A stretch of 64,000 nt of DNA from Leptolyngbyaceae cyanobacterium M33_DOE_097 (GTDB taxonomy: Bacteria; Cyanobacteriota; Cyanobacteriia; Leptolyngbyales; Leptolyngbyaceae): positions 1 through 64,000 of the forward strand of contig DVDV01000232.1 in NCBI GenBank assembly GCA_015296075.1. Reading direction: 5' to 3'. The notes under the pieces are model-generated. The model made no database searches. It was not told the DNA's origin and saw nothing but the letters and a program-made list of their open reading frames with translations. The position numbers and the translations under genes were made by a program. Of this stretch, positions 1 through 7,516 are shown one piece after another; position 1 is the stretch's first letter, and each line of letters starts with the position of its first letter.

Positions 1-12
1 AGCCAGCCTAGA

Positions 13-651
13 TTACCATTTTGAGGGATTATCAGGATGCAACTGGTCTTGCTGCCATGCCAGCGGGTTGCAATCAATATAGTGGCGAATCCGTTGCAAT
101 GATGCTTCACTGCGAATGATGTGTTCGTAGTAGTTGCGCTGCCAAACAGAGGAAGCAGGAGTATCACGAAGCAAATTGATCTGTTTGGTAGAGATCGTCT
201 TAAATGCACCCATTAAGCACCCTAAAGATTTAGGGCTTGTTCCATTTTCGGGAGGGTCGTTGTGTGACGTAGGGGCGGTTCGCGACGGGGGGATGTTTTG
301 TGGTGCCAGGTCATTGCGTGACGTAGGGGCGGTTCGCGTTCGCGTAGCGTCTCCATCGGAGACAACGCCCCTACCGGGGATATCGGTCAACACCAAAATG
401 CCATGAACATGATTTGGCATAATCACCCATGCATCCCAATAAACATGGGGATATTGGGTTTCCAACCAAACGTGGGTATCTGCAACCACATTCCCAAATT
501 CATTGGTCTGCATCACACCATCCTCGATCGCCCCAAACAGACATTGCCGTTGATGAGTGCAGAGGGTAATGAAATACGCACCAGGAGATGAATAATCATA
601 TCCTTTCAACCGAAGCGATCGTCTATGGTGTTTCTCCGGATTGTATTTCAA
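13..651 (-). CDS. REP-associated (RAYT) IS200-like Y1 transposase with in-frame insert
   Basis: This 212-residue protein has the layout of TnpA-REP/RAYT proteins, single-strand HUH nucleases that act on REP hairpins. The metal-binding HUH pair is H81/H83 (context MPNHVHG), and the likely catalytic tyrosine is Y174 or Y175 in NYYEHIIR. The N-terminal YFITLCTHQR block is typical of the family. Residues about 91-137 form a low-complexity linker that normal family members lack at this length. It is encoded by a REP-like palindrome and a 54-bp repeated segment, so RTAPTS-R/H-ND occurs twice. The reading frame stays open across the insert. Whether the enzyme is still active cannot be told from sequence. 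No terminal inverted repeats of a complete IS were seen, which fits a domesticated RAYT. Confidence 0.85.
   Translation of the reverse strand: MKYNPEKHHRRSLRLKGYDYSSPGAYFITLCTHQRQCLFGAIEDGVMQTNEFGNVVADTHVWLETQYPHVYWDAWVIMPNHVHGILVLTDIPGRGVVSDGDATRTRTAPTSRNDLAPQNIPPSRTAPTSHNDPPENGTSPKSLGCLMGAFKTISTKQINLLRDTPASSVWQRNYYEHIIRSEASLQRIRHYIDCNPLAWQQDQLHPDNPSKW
264..374. repeat. REP-like GTAG palindrome and its partial upstream copy inside the RAYT gene
   Basis: GTAGGGGCG (323-331) pairs with CGCCCCTAC (366-374), and GTCTCC/GGAGAC (349-363) forms an inner hairpin with a 3-nt loop, giving a 52-bp hairpin element. A 21-bp stretch ending in its left arm (318-338) is repeated exactly at 264-284, 54 bp upstream, so the period is a whole number of codons. 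The same element, reading from the 374 end, recurs at 23652-23696. RAYT-type enzymes are known to recognise a GTAG-type tetranucleotide 5' of REP hairpins, and both arms here start with GTAG. Confidence 0.8.
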
Positions 652-672
652 AATATTCTACCAATGCGTCTA

Positions 673-697
673 ATTGATAGAATTCCCATGTCATGAT
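673..697. repeat. Left copy of imperfect direct repeat flanking the J-domain/HNH unit
   Basis: ATTG-A-TAGAATTCCCA followed by TCATGA matches 2441-2465 (ATTG-TAGAATTCCCA then TCGTGA). The exact core is the 11-bp TAGAATTCCCA at 678-688 and 2445-2455. The two copies lie just outside the two-gene unit and in the same orientation. This could be a remnant attachment or target duplication, or chance. Confidence 0.4.
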
Positions 698-763
698 GGG
701 ATAAAGCTCATCTCGTGCATAAGTTTTGCATCTTCTGCGATTTTCTACCTGCACGCTTTAGAA

Positions 764-1783
764 TCAACTCACTGCACTGTAGGGAAGATAGAGAACGTGG
801 GGCGGGTTTGCTTTACCTATTGGTTTTTGCTCTCCTAATTTACGCTTTTGATTTTCAAGCCAAATGACAACTTCAGTATTATCTGGGTAATACTGTTGAA
901 CAAAGCTGATAAAGTTGTCGATTGTACATTCCTTGTTAGTGCCACCCATATACTCCGAGTGGAATTGATCATGAACCTCACAAGAAATAGTAATTAAGTT
1001 ATCGATTGAGTCTGCAAGGATAGGGTACTTATTACATGAGTACAAATGATGGGCTGCCATCCTAGCTGGCTCAACATAGTTACCTTCACGCTTTGTAACT
1101 TGGCAAATACTTTTATCTCTTCTTTTTGTACTCTTCTTAGCAGATTCAATCTGTTTTTCTCGCTGTTTAAGCTGTGAAACAATATCATCAATTTGCGGTT
1201 TTATTACCTCGCCTACATCCTTACACTCTGCTTTCCGGTTTTTCTTCGTTAACCGCTCTTCAAAAGCTTTGGAGAGCTTGATAATACCAGCAAGTGAAAA
1301 GTACAGTCCTTGATCTGGGAAATCCTCAAAATCTTGCCCTTTTATCAAAGGGTAATCTGCTTTTTGTGTATGTTCAGCCATTTTTGACAGGTAGTCAGAA
1401 CGAGTCCCAAAGATAGCAACAGCGTCTGATCTTGAAATCCAAAATTGATCATTTCTCTTAATTAAGGATGAGCAGTTTTCAAGAATCTTTCTTCTAACAA
1501 AGCTCTTACGGATTTTCTCATTAGTATGAAAAATAAACTCCTTGATTCTGTTCCAAAACCCCTTATATTTAGTGGTTTCTAAATATCGAGCAATCGTATA
1601 CGCTCCAGATTCTGTATATTCTCTTAGACCGCTACCACTAACAACCCGATAATCTTTTCCTTCTGCCAATTCCCATTCATCATCTGGGATAGAGTCAAAA
1701 AACTTCTCGACCTGTATTAATTCCTCGCCACTAATGTTGAGAGTTTTGATCAACTCTCTACTAGGAATATAAATCTTTGCCAT
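764..1783 (-). CDS. HNH-nuclease-like protein with duplicated N-terminal module
   Basis: This 339-residue soluble protein is not a family I can name. The C-terminal part (about 225-280) has an HNH-like arrangement: C227, H245/H246 in AAHHLYS, N262 in DSIDNLITI and H271 with H275 in EVHDQFH, which is consistent with a beta-beta-alpha-metal nuclease. Residues 196-225 are lysine-rich and probably helical. The first 180 residues appear to hold two related modules: EGKDYRVV...SGAYTIARYLE (41-69) and KGQDFEDF...YFSLAGIIKLSKAFE (148-175). This pattern recalls phage antirepressor or BRO-type DNA-binding modules, but that is inference. The ATG lies 2 nt after the stop of the upstream J-domain gene, so the two are co-transcribed. 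The gene is more AT-rich than the core genes and has no HIP1 site. Confidence 0.7.
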   Translation of the reverse strand: MAKIYIPSRELIKTLNISGEELIQVEKFFDSIPDDEWELAEGKDYRVVSGSGLREYTESGAYTIARYLETTKYKGFWNRIKEFIFHTNEKIRKSFVRRKILENCSSLIKRNDQFWISRSDAVAIFGTRSDYLSKMAEHTQKADYPLIKGQDFEDFPDQGLYFSLAGIIKLSKAFEERLTKKNRKAECKDVGEVIKPQIDDIVSQLKQREKQIESAKKSTKRRDKSICQVTKREGNYVEPARMAAHHLYSCNKYPILADSIDNLITISCEVHDQFHSEYMGGTNKECTIDNFISFVQQYYPDNTEVVIWLENQKRKLGEQKPIGKANPPHVLYLPYSAVS

Positions 1784-1785
1784 AT

Positions 1786-2367
1786 TTAGAACTTGTAGGT
1801 GAGACTTTTGTAGAACGTATTCAAGCGGTCAAAGATTCTCGCATCTCCAGTTGTAGGATTATCTGGATGATAAGTTTTGCTCAATTCTCGGTAAGCAGAT
1901 TTCACATCTTCATCAGTTGCTTCTTTAGGATCTAAACCAAATATCTTCCAAGGCAGATCGTAGTTAAAGATATTGATTCCATTAATGCAACCGTAACCTT
2001 CCTCCCCTTCTTCACCAGGGAGAATACCAATCACTTTTCGATAAACTGCTTCCCAACCAGGCTTCTTACTTAGATCAAGGTTTTCTATCCCAGAAGTAGC
2101 CATTTGGAAAGCATCTGATTGCTTCAACTCTTTTGTATCAACCACTTTAAAATGACTATAAACAGCCTCTTTTATTTGAGGTAACGATAACTTTTTAACC
2201 TTGGCTACTTTAGGCTTAGTCTCTTTCTTCGGTTTTGGATCTTTCTTCTTGTAATTTGCAATTACAAACTGGGCAAACTCTTCAAGTTCAGATACACTAA
2301 AACCACGTAGTTCTACAAGTCGAGAGATCTCGTCCTGCACAACTTTGTTTAGGGACGCTGGAGGCAT
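1786..2367 (-). CDS. J-domain (DnaJ-like) protein of a two-gene unit
   Basis: The C-terminal 58 residues form a J-domain: a helix I region at PWKIFGLDP, a helix II region at DEDVKSAYRELSKTY, the diagnostic HPD in YHPDN, and helix III at RIFDRLNTFYKSL. It ends directly after the J-domain, with no Gly/Phe or zinc-finger regions, so it is a class III-type co-chaperone that would recruit Hsp70 to a specific client. The N-terminal region (about 1-45) has a helical segment ending SVSELEEFAQFVIANYKKK, reminiscent of H-NS-like nucleoid proteins. A Lys/Pro-rich linker (about 42-60) follows, then a middle region of unknown fold. The ATG at 2367 is preferred because AGGGG lies 6 nt upstream; a TTG two codons earlier is the alternative. 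It is the first gene of the pair, and the HNH-like protein follows after 2 nt. Confidence 0.75.
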   Translation of the reverse strand: MPPASLNKVVQDEISRLVELRGFSVSELEEFAQFVIANYKKKDPKPKKETKPKVAKVKKLSLPQIKEAVYSHFKVVDTKELKQSDAFQMATSGIENLDLSKKPGWEAVYRKVIGILPGEEGEEGYGCINGINIFNYDLPWKIFGLDPKEATDEDVKSAYRELSKTYHPDNPTTGDARIFDRLNTFYKSLTYKF

Positions 2368-2838
2368 AATCAACCCCTATGGTAGATATTTCTTTAAGCA
2401 CTTTATGAGCAAATTTTAGGAGTGTTCTTGCTCAGTGCTGATTGTAGAATTCCCACTTATCGTGAAAATCAAACGAGATTTGGATTACCCATCACACAAG
2501 GAACTTCTCACAGCCACATCCATCATTACCTGTGAAAATTTCTTCAACAGGGAACTTCATCAAAAAGATCTATTAAATAAGGCTTTTTAGAAGATCTTGA
2601 AAGTTCTTAGAAGTGCAAACTTGATGGATCAGTTGTTAGTTCAAAAATACTATTTATCGACTTTCAGTTATAAAAGCATCGTTTGATATGGCTTCTAACT
2701 GCTTTCAACACTTGGAGATAGAGTGAACAACAGACTCATAACATAGTCCTCAGTCCTTCTCAGGTATCCTTCAGGTTTGAACCAGTCTATCGTGCAGTAG
2801 AGACTTACTAGTTTTGAATTACTACAAGCCGAATAACA
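2368..2838. other. Non-coding spacer upstream of the J-domain gene
   Basis: About 470 bp of AT-rich sequence with no convincing ORF. It should hold the promoter of the J-domain/HNH unit. Visible items are the right direct-repeat copy at 2441-2465, the separated pair TCACAG/CTGTGA at about 2509-2545, and several short GAACTTC/AGTTCTT words between 2500 and 2615 that might be an operator. No tRNA 3'-end duplicate was seen. Confidence 0.4.
2441..2465. repeat. Right copy of imperfect direct repeat flanking the J-domain/HNH unit
   Basis: This copy shares the 11-bp TAGAATTCCCA core, the preceding ATTG and the following TC-A/G-TGA with the left copy at 673-697. It lies 74 bp beyond the start codon of the first gene, so the pair of repeats encloses both genes and nothing else. 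Confidence 0.4.
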
Positions 2839-2882
2839 AAAATCGCTTGCAAGAGGTAAGGTTTACTCGCAAGCGATTTTTT
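2839..2882 (-). terminator. Terminator of the tRNA-Tyr/tRNA-Thr transcript
   Basis: AAAATCGCTTGC at 2839-2850 pairs with GCAAGCGATTTT at 2869-2880. Read on the minus strand, the 12-bp stem is followed by a T-rich run, and it lies about 25 nt beyond the 3' end of tRNA-Thr. T-runs exist on both sides, so it could work in both directions. Confidence 0.75.
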
Positions 2883-2904
2883 GATTTAAGAGGCTCTTTG
2901 AGAG

Positions 2905-2976
2905 AGCCCGTGACGAGGATTGAACTCGTGACCTCACCCTTACCAAGGGTGTGCTCTACCACTGAGCCACACGGGC
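2905..2976 (-). tRNA. tRNA-Thr (anticodon GGT)
   Basis: The minus strand reads as a 72-nt cloverleaf. GCCCGTG pairs with CACGGGC to form the acceptor stem, and the discriminator base is T. The D-arm is GCTC AGTGGTA GAGC. The anticodon arm is CACCC TTGGTAA GGGTG, giving anticodon GGT. The T-arm contains GAG TTCAATC CTC. CCA is not encoded, as is usual in cyanobacteria. It lies 12 nt downstream of tRNA-Tyr on the same strand, so the two are probably processed from one precursor. Confidence 0.95.
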
Positions 2977-2988
2977 AACTGGCGTGGA

Positions 2989-3070
2989 TGGGCCGGGCTG
3001 GATTTGAACCAGCGTAGGCGTAGCCAGCGGATTTACAGTCCGCCCCCATTAACCACTCGGGCACCGACCC
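2989..3070 (-). tRNA. tRNA-Tyr (anticodon GTA)
   Basis: The minus strand folds as an 82-nt class II tRNA. Its acceptor stem is GGGTCGG/CCGGCCC with discriminator A. The anticodon arm is GCGGA CTGTAAA TCCGC (anticodon GTA), followed by a long variable arm and a T-arm with GCTGG TTCAAAT CCAGC. The long variable arm is expected for bacterial tRNA-Tyr. It is first in the pair with tRNA-Thr. Confidence 0.95.
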
Positions 3071-3173
3071 GTTTCATCCACGGATAATTACAATAACACA
3101 ACAAAAGGCGCAGAGGATACAAATTCTTGAGATTTTTCTAAAAAAGCGATCGCCCTGCGCATTTCAAGACCTC

Positions 3174-3701
3174 CTAACGACTGCCCAGATTAGCTTCTAG
3201 ACTTTTGAGATATTCGGTATTGACCCCCGATTCGCGGGTTAACGCAATCTTGCCCGTGCGAGCAATCTCTCGAATGCCAAACTTACCCAGCACTTGCACG
3301 ATCGCCACCATCTTGCCGGGGTCACCTACCACCTCAATCGTGAGCGAGTCTTCTGCCACATCCACCACACGCGCCCGAAAGATTTGAGCCAACTCAATAA
3401 TCTCAGAGCGGTTTGAGCTGGTGGCATTCACCTTCATCAACATCAGCTCCCGCTCGACGCAGGGCACCGTGGTGATATCTTGCACCTTGAGGACGTTGAT
3501 CAGCTTATAGAGTTGCTTCGTCAATTGCTCAATGCTCAGATCATCGCCAGGAACGACCATCGTAATGCGTGAGACACCCATCTGCTCAGCCGGACCAACA
3601 GCCAAGCTTTCGATGTTAAAACCCCGGCGGGCGAACAATCCGGCGATGCGGGTCAAAACCCCTGCCTCGTCTTCAACCAAAACAGATAAGGTGTGCTTCA
3701 T
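3174..3701 (-). CDS. ilvH: Acetolactate synthase regulatory (small) subunit
   Basis: This 175-residue protein is the small subunit of acetohydroxyacid synthase, which activates the catalytic subunit and gives it valine feedback sensitivity in the first common step of Val, Leu and Ile synthesis. The N-terminal ACT domain is clear ([32 protein letters not shown]), followed by the second ACT-like regulatory domain with [21 protein letters not shown] and the usual [14 protein letters not shown] near the end. The length is typical (about 160-175). It stands alone; the catalytic subunit gene is not in this window. leuA and cimA, which act in connected pathways, lie elsewhere in the window. Confidence 0.95.
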   Translation of the reverse strand: MKHTLSVLVEDEAGVLTRIAGLFARRGFNIESLAVGPAEQMGVSRITMVVPGDDLSIEQLTKQLYKLINVLKVQDITTVPCVERELMLMKVNATSSNRSEIIELAQIFRARVVDVAEDSLTIEVVGDPGKMVAIVQVLGKFGIREIARTGKIALTRESGVNTEYLKSLEANLGSR

Positions 3702-3807
3702 GGCTATGACTCTGAAAATATTTGAATGGGTGCAATCGAAGGAATTTAAATCTTAGCCCGGAGTTGGGGCGATCGCGTTGCTCACGCTAAGGAATCCTGA
3801 TAGAGAG

Positions 3808-4800
3808 CTACAACCTCACGGTCTCACCCGTCGCAGCAGATTTTGCGGCAGCAGCAGCCACTTTTAAGGTGTACAGGCTCTCAGCGGGTGTGACATAGAG
3901 CGGTGTGCCTGACAGCAAATGGTCGAGCACCATCGTGGTGTCTTTTACAAACAGCCCCCGGCGTCCCCCCACATCAAGCTCTTGGGTGCCCGATGCCGTC
4001 ACCAACCGACCCGCATCGCCCACAAAAAAGAGACCACCGCGATCGCCCTGCACTTCAAGGTTGCGCTCCGCTTGCCAAATCGTTTCTCCTTTTGAGTAGA
4101 CGACATCGGCAATTGCACCGTTCGCAAAGTAGAGTTGGGCACTGCACAGACACGCGGTGTAATAGGGTTCAGTCCCATCCACAAAGTGGCTCTGACAACT
4201 CACCTGTGTCACTGTCCCAAAGGCATCTGTTAAGCGGTGCAGCCGCGAGAGTGCCCCCATCAACGGAAACCCAAACGTGTCGTGGCGATAGGTCCACTTT
4301 TGCGGGGCAGGTAGCTGCGGACTCGCTGTGACGTAGCGAGCATAAAACGGTTGACCGATCGCCTCCAGATTTGCCTTCAACGCCTGATGCACACCCCCCA
4401 ACAGCTCAATATGCTCAACATGCAATAGTTTCTGCTGCTGTGCTGCCAATTGAACCAGAGCTTCAGCTGCCGCGACATCCAGCGCCAAGGGATACTCCAC
4501 AACGACGTGCTTACCCGCTGAGAGGGCAGCCTGGGCGATCGCGGCGTGAACTGAGTTCACCGTAGAGATCACCACCAGATCAATCCCCGGATCGTTAACG
4601 AGCGTCTCCCACCGATCCAGGGCTTTAGCAGCATAGGGTTCACAAAACTCCTGGGTGCGCTCCAGGCTACTTCCAGCGATCGCGACAAGGTGCGATCGGG
4701 GATCTGCCACCAACGCGTCGGCTCGCAGTTTAGCCGCATACCCAGTACCCACTAACCCGACTCGAAGGCGAGCCTGTTCTGGCGCAGGCAAATTTTCCAT
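3808..4800 (-). CDS. bvdR: Biliverdin reductase (Gfo/Idh/MocA fold)
   Basis: This 330-residue NAD(P)-dependent oxidoreductase has a Rossmann N-terminus (VGLVGTGYAAKLRADAL) and the EYPLAL variant of the EKP motif. The block KLLHVEHIELLGGVHQA and the later QKWTYRHDTFGFPLMGALSR closely match what I recall of the Synechocystis BvdR sequence, so I call it the enzyme that reduces biliverdin IX-alpha to bilirubin. That would tie it to bilin metabolism and light harvesting. ATG at 4800 gives a length close to the Synechocystis enzyme; a TTG at 4824 would add 8 residues. It could be another Gfo/Idh/MocA oxidoreductase, but the conserved middle makes this unlikely. Confidence 0.85.
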   Translation of the reverse strand: MENLPAPEQARLRVGLVGTGYAAKLRADALVADPRSHLVAIAGSSLERTQEFCEPYAAKALDRWETLVNDPGIDLVVISTVNSVHAAIAQAALSAGKHVVVEYPLALDVAAAEALVQLAAQQQKLLHVEHIELLGGVHQALKANLEAIGQPFYARYVTASPQLPAPQKWTYRHDTFGFPLMGALSRLHRLTDAFGTVTQVSCQSHFVDGTEPYYTACLCSAQLYFANGAIADVVYSKGETIWQAERNLEVQGDRGGLFFVGDAGRLVTASGTQELDVGGRRGLFVKDTTMVLDHLLSGTPLYVTPAESLYTLKVAAAAAKSAATGETVRL

Positions 4801-5220
4801 ATACAAAGACCACTCCTGTATCAAACAACCCGAATGACTCTTGATCCTTAACCTGTTTAGTGCATCCCCTGACCCAATGAAACCTATAGGAAATCTTAAT
4901 CAAGTTTAAGGGGGATGATTTAGCTTGATTTTAGTTTGCCTGATAGTCGCTAGAGCCAATGTTTTTCAGGCTTTTCAAGCACCATGCAAGAACCTCTTAT
5001 AGAGTGATTTTTGCTCGTCCTATAAGATAAGCAGATTAAATTAAGCTGTCATATTACGAATCCCATTCATCAACCTCCATCTGAAGCAACCTAATCACCA
5101 GTTTTTCCCGTAGTATTCAGTTTGGAACAGATCACAACTGTGATTTGCTTATCTGAAAAATTGGCTATAAGCCTGTTTATCTAAGCTAAATTTGCTGATT
5201 TCTATTGAGAGGACCACGGC
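4801..5220. promoter_or_regulatory. Divergent spacer with the petF promoter and leader
   Basis: A 420-bp non-coding stretch between the divergent bvdR and petF genes. It is AT-rich and has no ORF. GAGAGGA at about 5206-5212 is the ribosome binding site of petF. Long leaders with strong light-responsive promoters are usual for petF in cyanobacteria, but I cannot assign -10/-35 boxes with confidence. Confidence 0.45.
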
Positions 5221-5520
5221 ATGGCAACTTATAAGGTCACGTTGATCAACGAGGCAGAAGGGCTTAACACCACGATTGAAGTACCCGATGATACCTACAT
5301 TCTTGATGCAGCAGAAGAGCAAGGTATTGACCTGCCTTACTCCTGCCGCGCTGGTGCTTGCTCAACATGTGCTGGCAAAATTCAAACTGGTACTATCGAT
5401 CAGTCTGACCAGTCTTTCTTGGATGATGACCAGATCGAAGCTGGCTATGTGCTGACCTGCGTCGCATACCCCACTTCCGACTGCACCATCCTGACCCACC
5501 AAGAAGAGAACCTGTACTAA
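5221..5520 (+). CDS. petF: Plant-type [2Fe-2S] ferredoxin
   Basis: This 99-residue soluble electron carrier accepts electrons from photosystem I and passes them to FNR, thioredoxin reductase, nitrite reductase and bilin reductases. The cluster ligands are C42, C47, C50 and C80 ([13 protein letters not shown] and LTCVAYP), with the conserved acidic C-terminus EENLY. The length and the [13 protein letters not shown] start match the main photosynthetic ferredoxin (PetF, Fed1) of cyanobacteria. It is a single-gene transcript, with its own leader upstream and a strong double hairpin downstream. Confidence 0.97.
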   Translation: MATYKVTLINEAEGLNTTIEVPDDTYILDAAEEQGIDLPYSCRAGACSTCAGKIQTGTIDQSDQSFLDDDQIEAGYVLTCVAYPTSDCTILTHQEENLY

Positions 5521-5594
5521 TCGAGCCAGAGAGGTAAGAAGTGTGTCCTTCTTCTTCACCTCTATCGGTTCGGCTTCTTGTCAGGTCTGCAAAG

Positions 5595-5643
5595 TTTAGC
5601 GTTGCTAAAACCAGCAAACTTCTAGCCGGTTAGCAACGCTAAA
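5595..5643 (+). terminator. petF downstream hairpin 1
   Basis: TTTAGCGTTGCTAA (5595-5608) pairs with TTAGCAACGCTAAA (5630-5643), a perfect 14-bp stem. A short T-rich stretch follows. It lies 75 nt after the petF stop codon. Confidence 0.7.
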
Positions 5644-5651
5644 GTATTTTT

Positions 5652-5683
5652 AGAAGGTGCCAATTGGCACCTTCTTGTTTTTT
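5652..5683. terminator. Bidirectional terminator between petF and the SpoIID-like gene
   Basis: AGAAGGTGCCAATTGGCACC and its continuation TTCT form a perfect palindrome (5652-5675), followed on the plus strand by TGTTTTTT. It lies just after the stop of the convergent gene on the minus strand, where A-rich sequence on the left gives T's for that direction as well. Confidence 0.8.
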
Positions 5684-5688
5684 AAAGG

Positions 5689-7329
5689 CTATTGAGCCGT
5701 TGGTTCACGCCACAACGTGATCGAGCCATCAAGTGGTTGAAGTTGGGTGCCAGGGTAATAGAACTGAAGAATGCGATCGCTACTCCAACCAATATTGCTG
5801 AGGTGATAGGTGCCTGTTTGGCTCAAGCCAACCCCATGCCCTAAGCCTCCCCCGACAAAAGCAACCCCCTTCAACGACTTGCGATCGCTCTGAAACACGG
5901 GTTCCACGTAAAACAGGGTGCTGTTGGGCGCGTCAAAGGCAATCCGAATCTCGTCTTTTTCAATATTGACCTGCCCTTTGTCAGTCTTCACCGTCAGTTG
6001 CAGCACACGTCCGGCGGGCGATCGCTTTGTTACATCCAGCCGCTGAATCGTCTGAAAATCCGCCAACGGATGCTTTTTGGCACTTAAGTATTGGCGCAAC
6101 TCCCGATTCAGGTCTGACAGAGATGACTCTTGTCGCCAACGGAAATAGTTGCTTTGCCGATCCTCGTTAAAGCCCTGCCGCTGCTGAATAAACCGACGAA
6201 AATTCGCTTCGTCGGCCAGACTATTGCGCGACAGATCCCAGGTGTTTCGCACAGAATCCACCACTGCTCGCAAATAAGGCCGATTGGGGCCATGCCAAAC
6301 GTCATTAAAAGGAGCCGTAATGCCACCCGTGCTGGATGAGTAGACCGCATCTACCAGTTCGTCTTTATACGTCAATACAAGACTCCTAGTTTTTGCGATC
6401 GCGCGATCAGTCGAGCTTGCTGCCCCATTTAGACCGTAATAAACCTGGCACTGAGTTGTGGCACACAGTTGATAGTTGTCAATCGCAAATCGGCGTAGGT
6501 TACGCAAAGCATAGGTACGCGCTAAAATCGCCTGCACTTCCAGGGCTGGAGCTGCGGCTCTCGTCCCAATCTCGTAGGGCACCACCCCACGCAAATAAGT
6601 CTCGGTCGGCACCTGATTCACTAACGTAAATGTGCCATAGGCGTTGGGCTGTAAGCGCAGACTGCCGGCGTAGAGGCGACGCGTCGTGTCACCCCTAACA
6701 TTGGCGTTGACCTGAATCACCCCTTGCTCTGATGAAATCTCAACCCGATCGCGGGTGTAGCGAAACCCGTTGAGCGTAAAGGAGGGGCGTGGTTGCTCAG
6801 TCACCGTCTCAGAATCGAGAAAGGCCGTCTGCGACCCCTGCTGTTGAGCCGTTTGCAGCAGCAGTTTACGCACCACCCGATCCTTATAAACATCGCGCTT
6901 GGCCCACACTTGCCAAAACTCTGGTTGCGCCACTTCTACAGGAATACCCCGCGATCGCCAGTAATTAGCACTATCTTCAGCGCTTTCAAAGCTGCGGTGG
7001 GTACTTAAAACCACCTTTTCACGCAGCTTCGGCTCTGGCAGCTTCTGCATGTTGATTTCTAATTTGAGGTTGTCAGTCGTCAACGTTTGCGTCTGACCAT
7101 CACCCATTAACACTTTGACAGAAAGGCGATCGCCCGGCTGCGCTTGCAGGGTAATCGTGTCGTCTGGTTGTGTGCCAAATCGCTGCACAATCCCGATCTG
7201 CAACTCAGGATTGTTCTGACTTTGACTCACCGCTTGCTGAGGTTTGACGAACAAACCCAGCCCAACGCCACAAGTCAGCACCCCACCCAGCGCCAGAGTC
7301 GCCGTTTTTTTCATAGCCTTGCTTATCAT
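5689..7329 (-). CDS. SpoIID/LytB-domain protein, exported
   Basis: A protein of about 546 residues with a hydrophobic N-terminal signal (KKTATLALGGVLTCGVGLGLF), so it should be exported or membrane-anchored. The C-terminal half has the SpoIID/LytB fold: YLRGVVPYEIG, the ARTYALRNL block, VYYGLNG, VYSSSTGG and the closing GGGLGHGVGLSQTG, which is characteristic of lytic transglycosylase/amidase-enhancer proteins acting on peptidoglycan. Cyanobacteria do not sporulate, so a role in cell-wall remodelling is the reasonable reading. Residues about 110-150 contain an SPOR-like stretch (STHRSFESAEDSANYWRSRG). I chose the ATG at 7329; an ATG at 7314 also fits the signal peptide, and an in-frame TTG lies further upstream. 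Confidence 0.85.
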   Translation of the reverse strand: MISKAMKKTATLALGGVLTCGVGLGLFVKPQQAVSQSQNNPELQIGIVQRFGTQPDDTITLQAQPGDRLSVKVLMGDGQTQTLTTDNLKLEINMQKLPEPKLREKVVLSTHRSFESAEDSANYWRSRGIPVEVAQPEFWQVWAKRDVYKDRVVRKLLLQTAQQQGSQTAFLDSETVTEQPRPSFTLNGFRYTRDRVEISSEQGVIQVNANVRGDTTRRLYAGSLRLQPNAYGTFTLVNQVPTETYLRGVVPYEIGTRAAAPALEVQAILARTYALRNLRRFAIDNYQLCATTQCQVYYGLNGAASSTDRAIAKTRSLVLTYKDELVDAVYSSSTGGITAPFNDVWHGPNRPYLRAVVDSVRNTWDLSRNSLADEANFRRFIQQRQGFNEDRQSNYFRWRQESSLSDLNRELRQYLSAKKHPLADFQTIQRLDVTKRSPAGRVLQLTVKTDKGQVNIEKDEIRIAFDAPNSTLFYVEPVFQSDRKSLKGVAFVGGGLGHGVGLSQTGTYHLSNIGWSSDRILQFYYPGTQLQPLDGSITLWREPTAQ

Positions 7330-7516
7330 GCGATCGCCCGCCAAATATGCTTTTTAGAGGAGTTATCTTATTGCCTAGAGACAGACTAACCCTAAGATAG
7401 TTCCCTTTACGCAGTTTGCCAGAAAATATCAGTACAGAAAATTCTACAAACGGAGTTGTCAAAACGAAGTCATAACGACTATGATTTAGAAAGAAAGTGA
7501 GCAGGAAGTAGATTCA

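Noticed and set aside
2814-3064. Short frames over the tRNA-Tyr/tRNA-Thr region on both strands
   Set aside because: The sequence is fully explained by the two tRNA genes and the terminator; translated tRNA DNA gives such frames.
2905-3070. tRNA pair as the attachment site of the J-domain/HNH unit
   Set aside because: No duplicate of either tRNA 3' end was seen in the flanking 2.9 kb.
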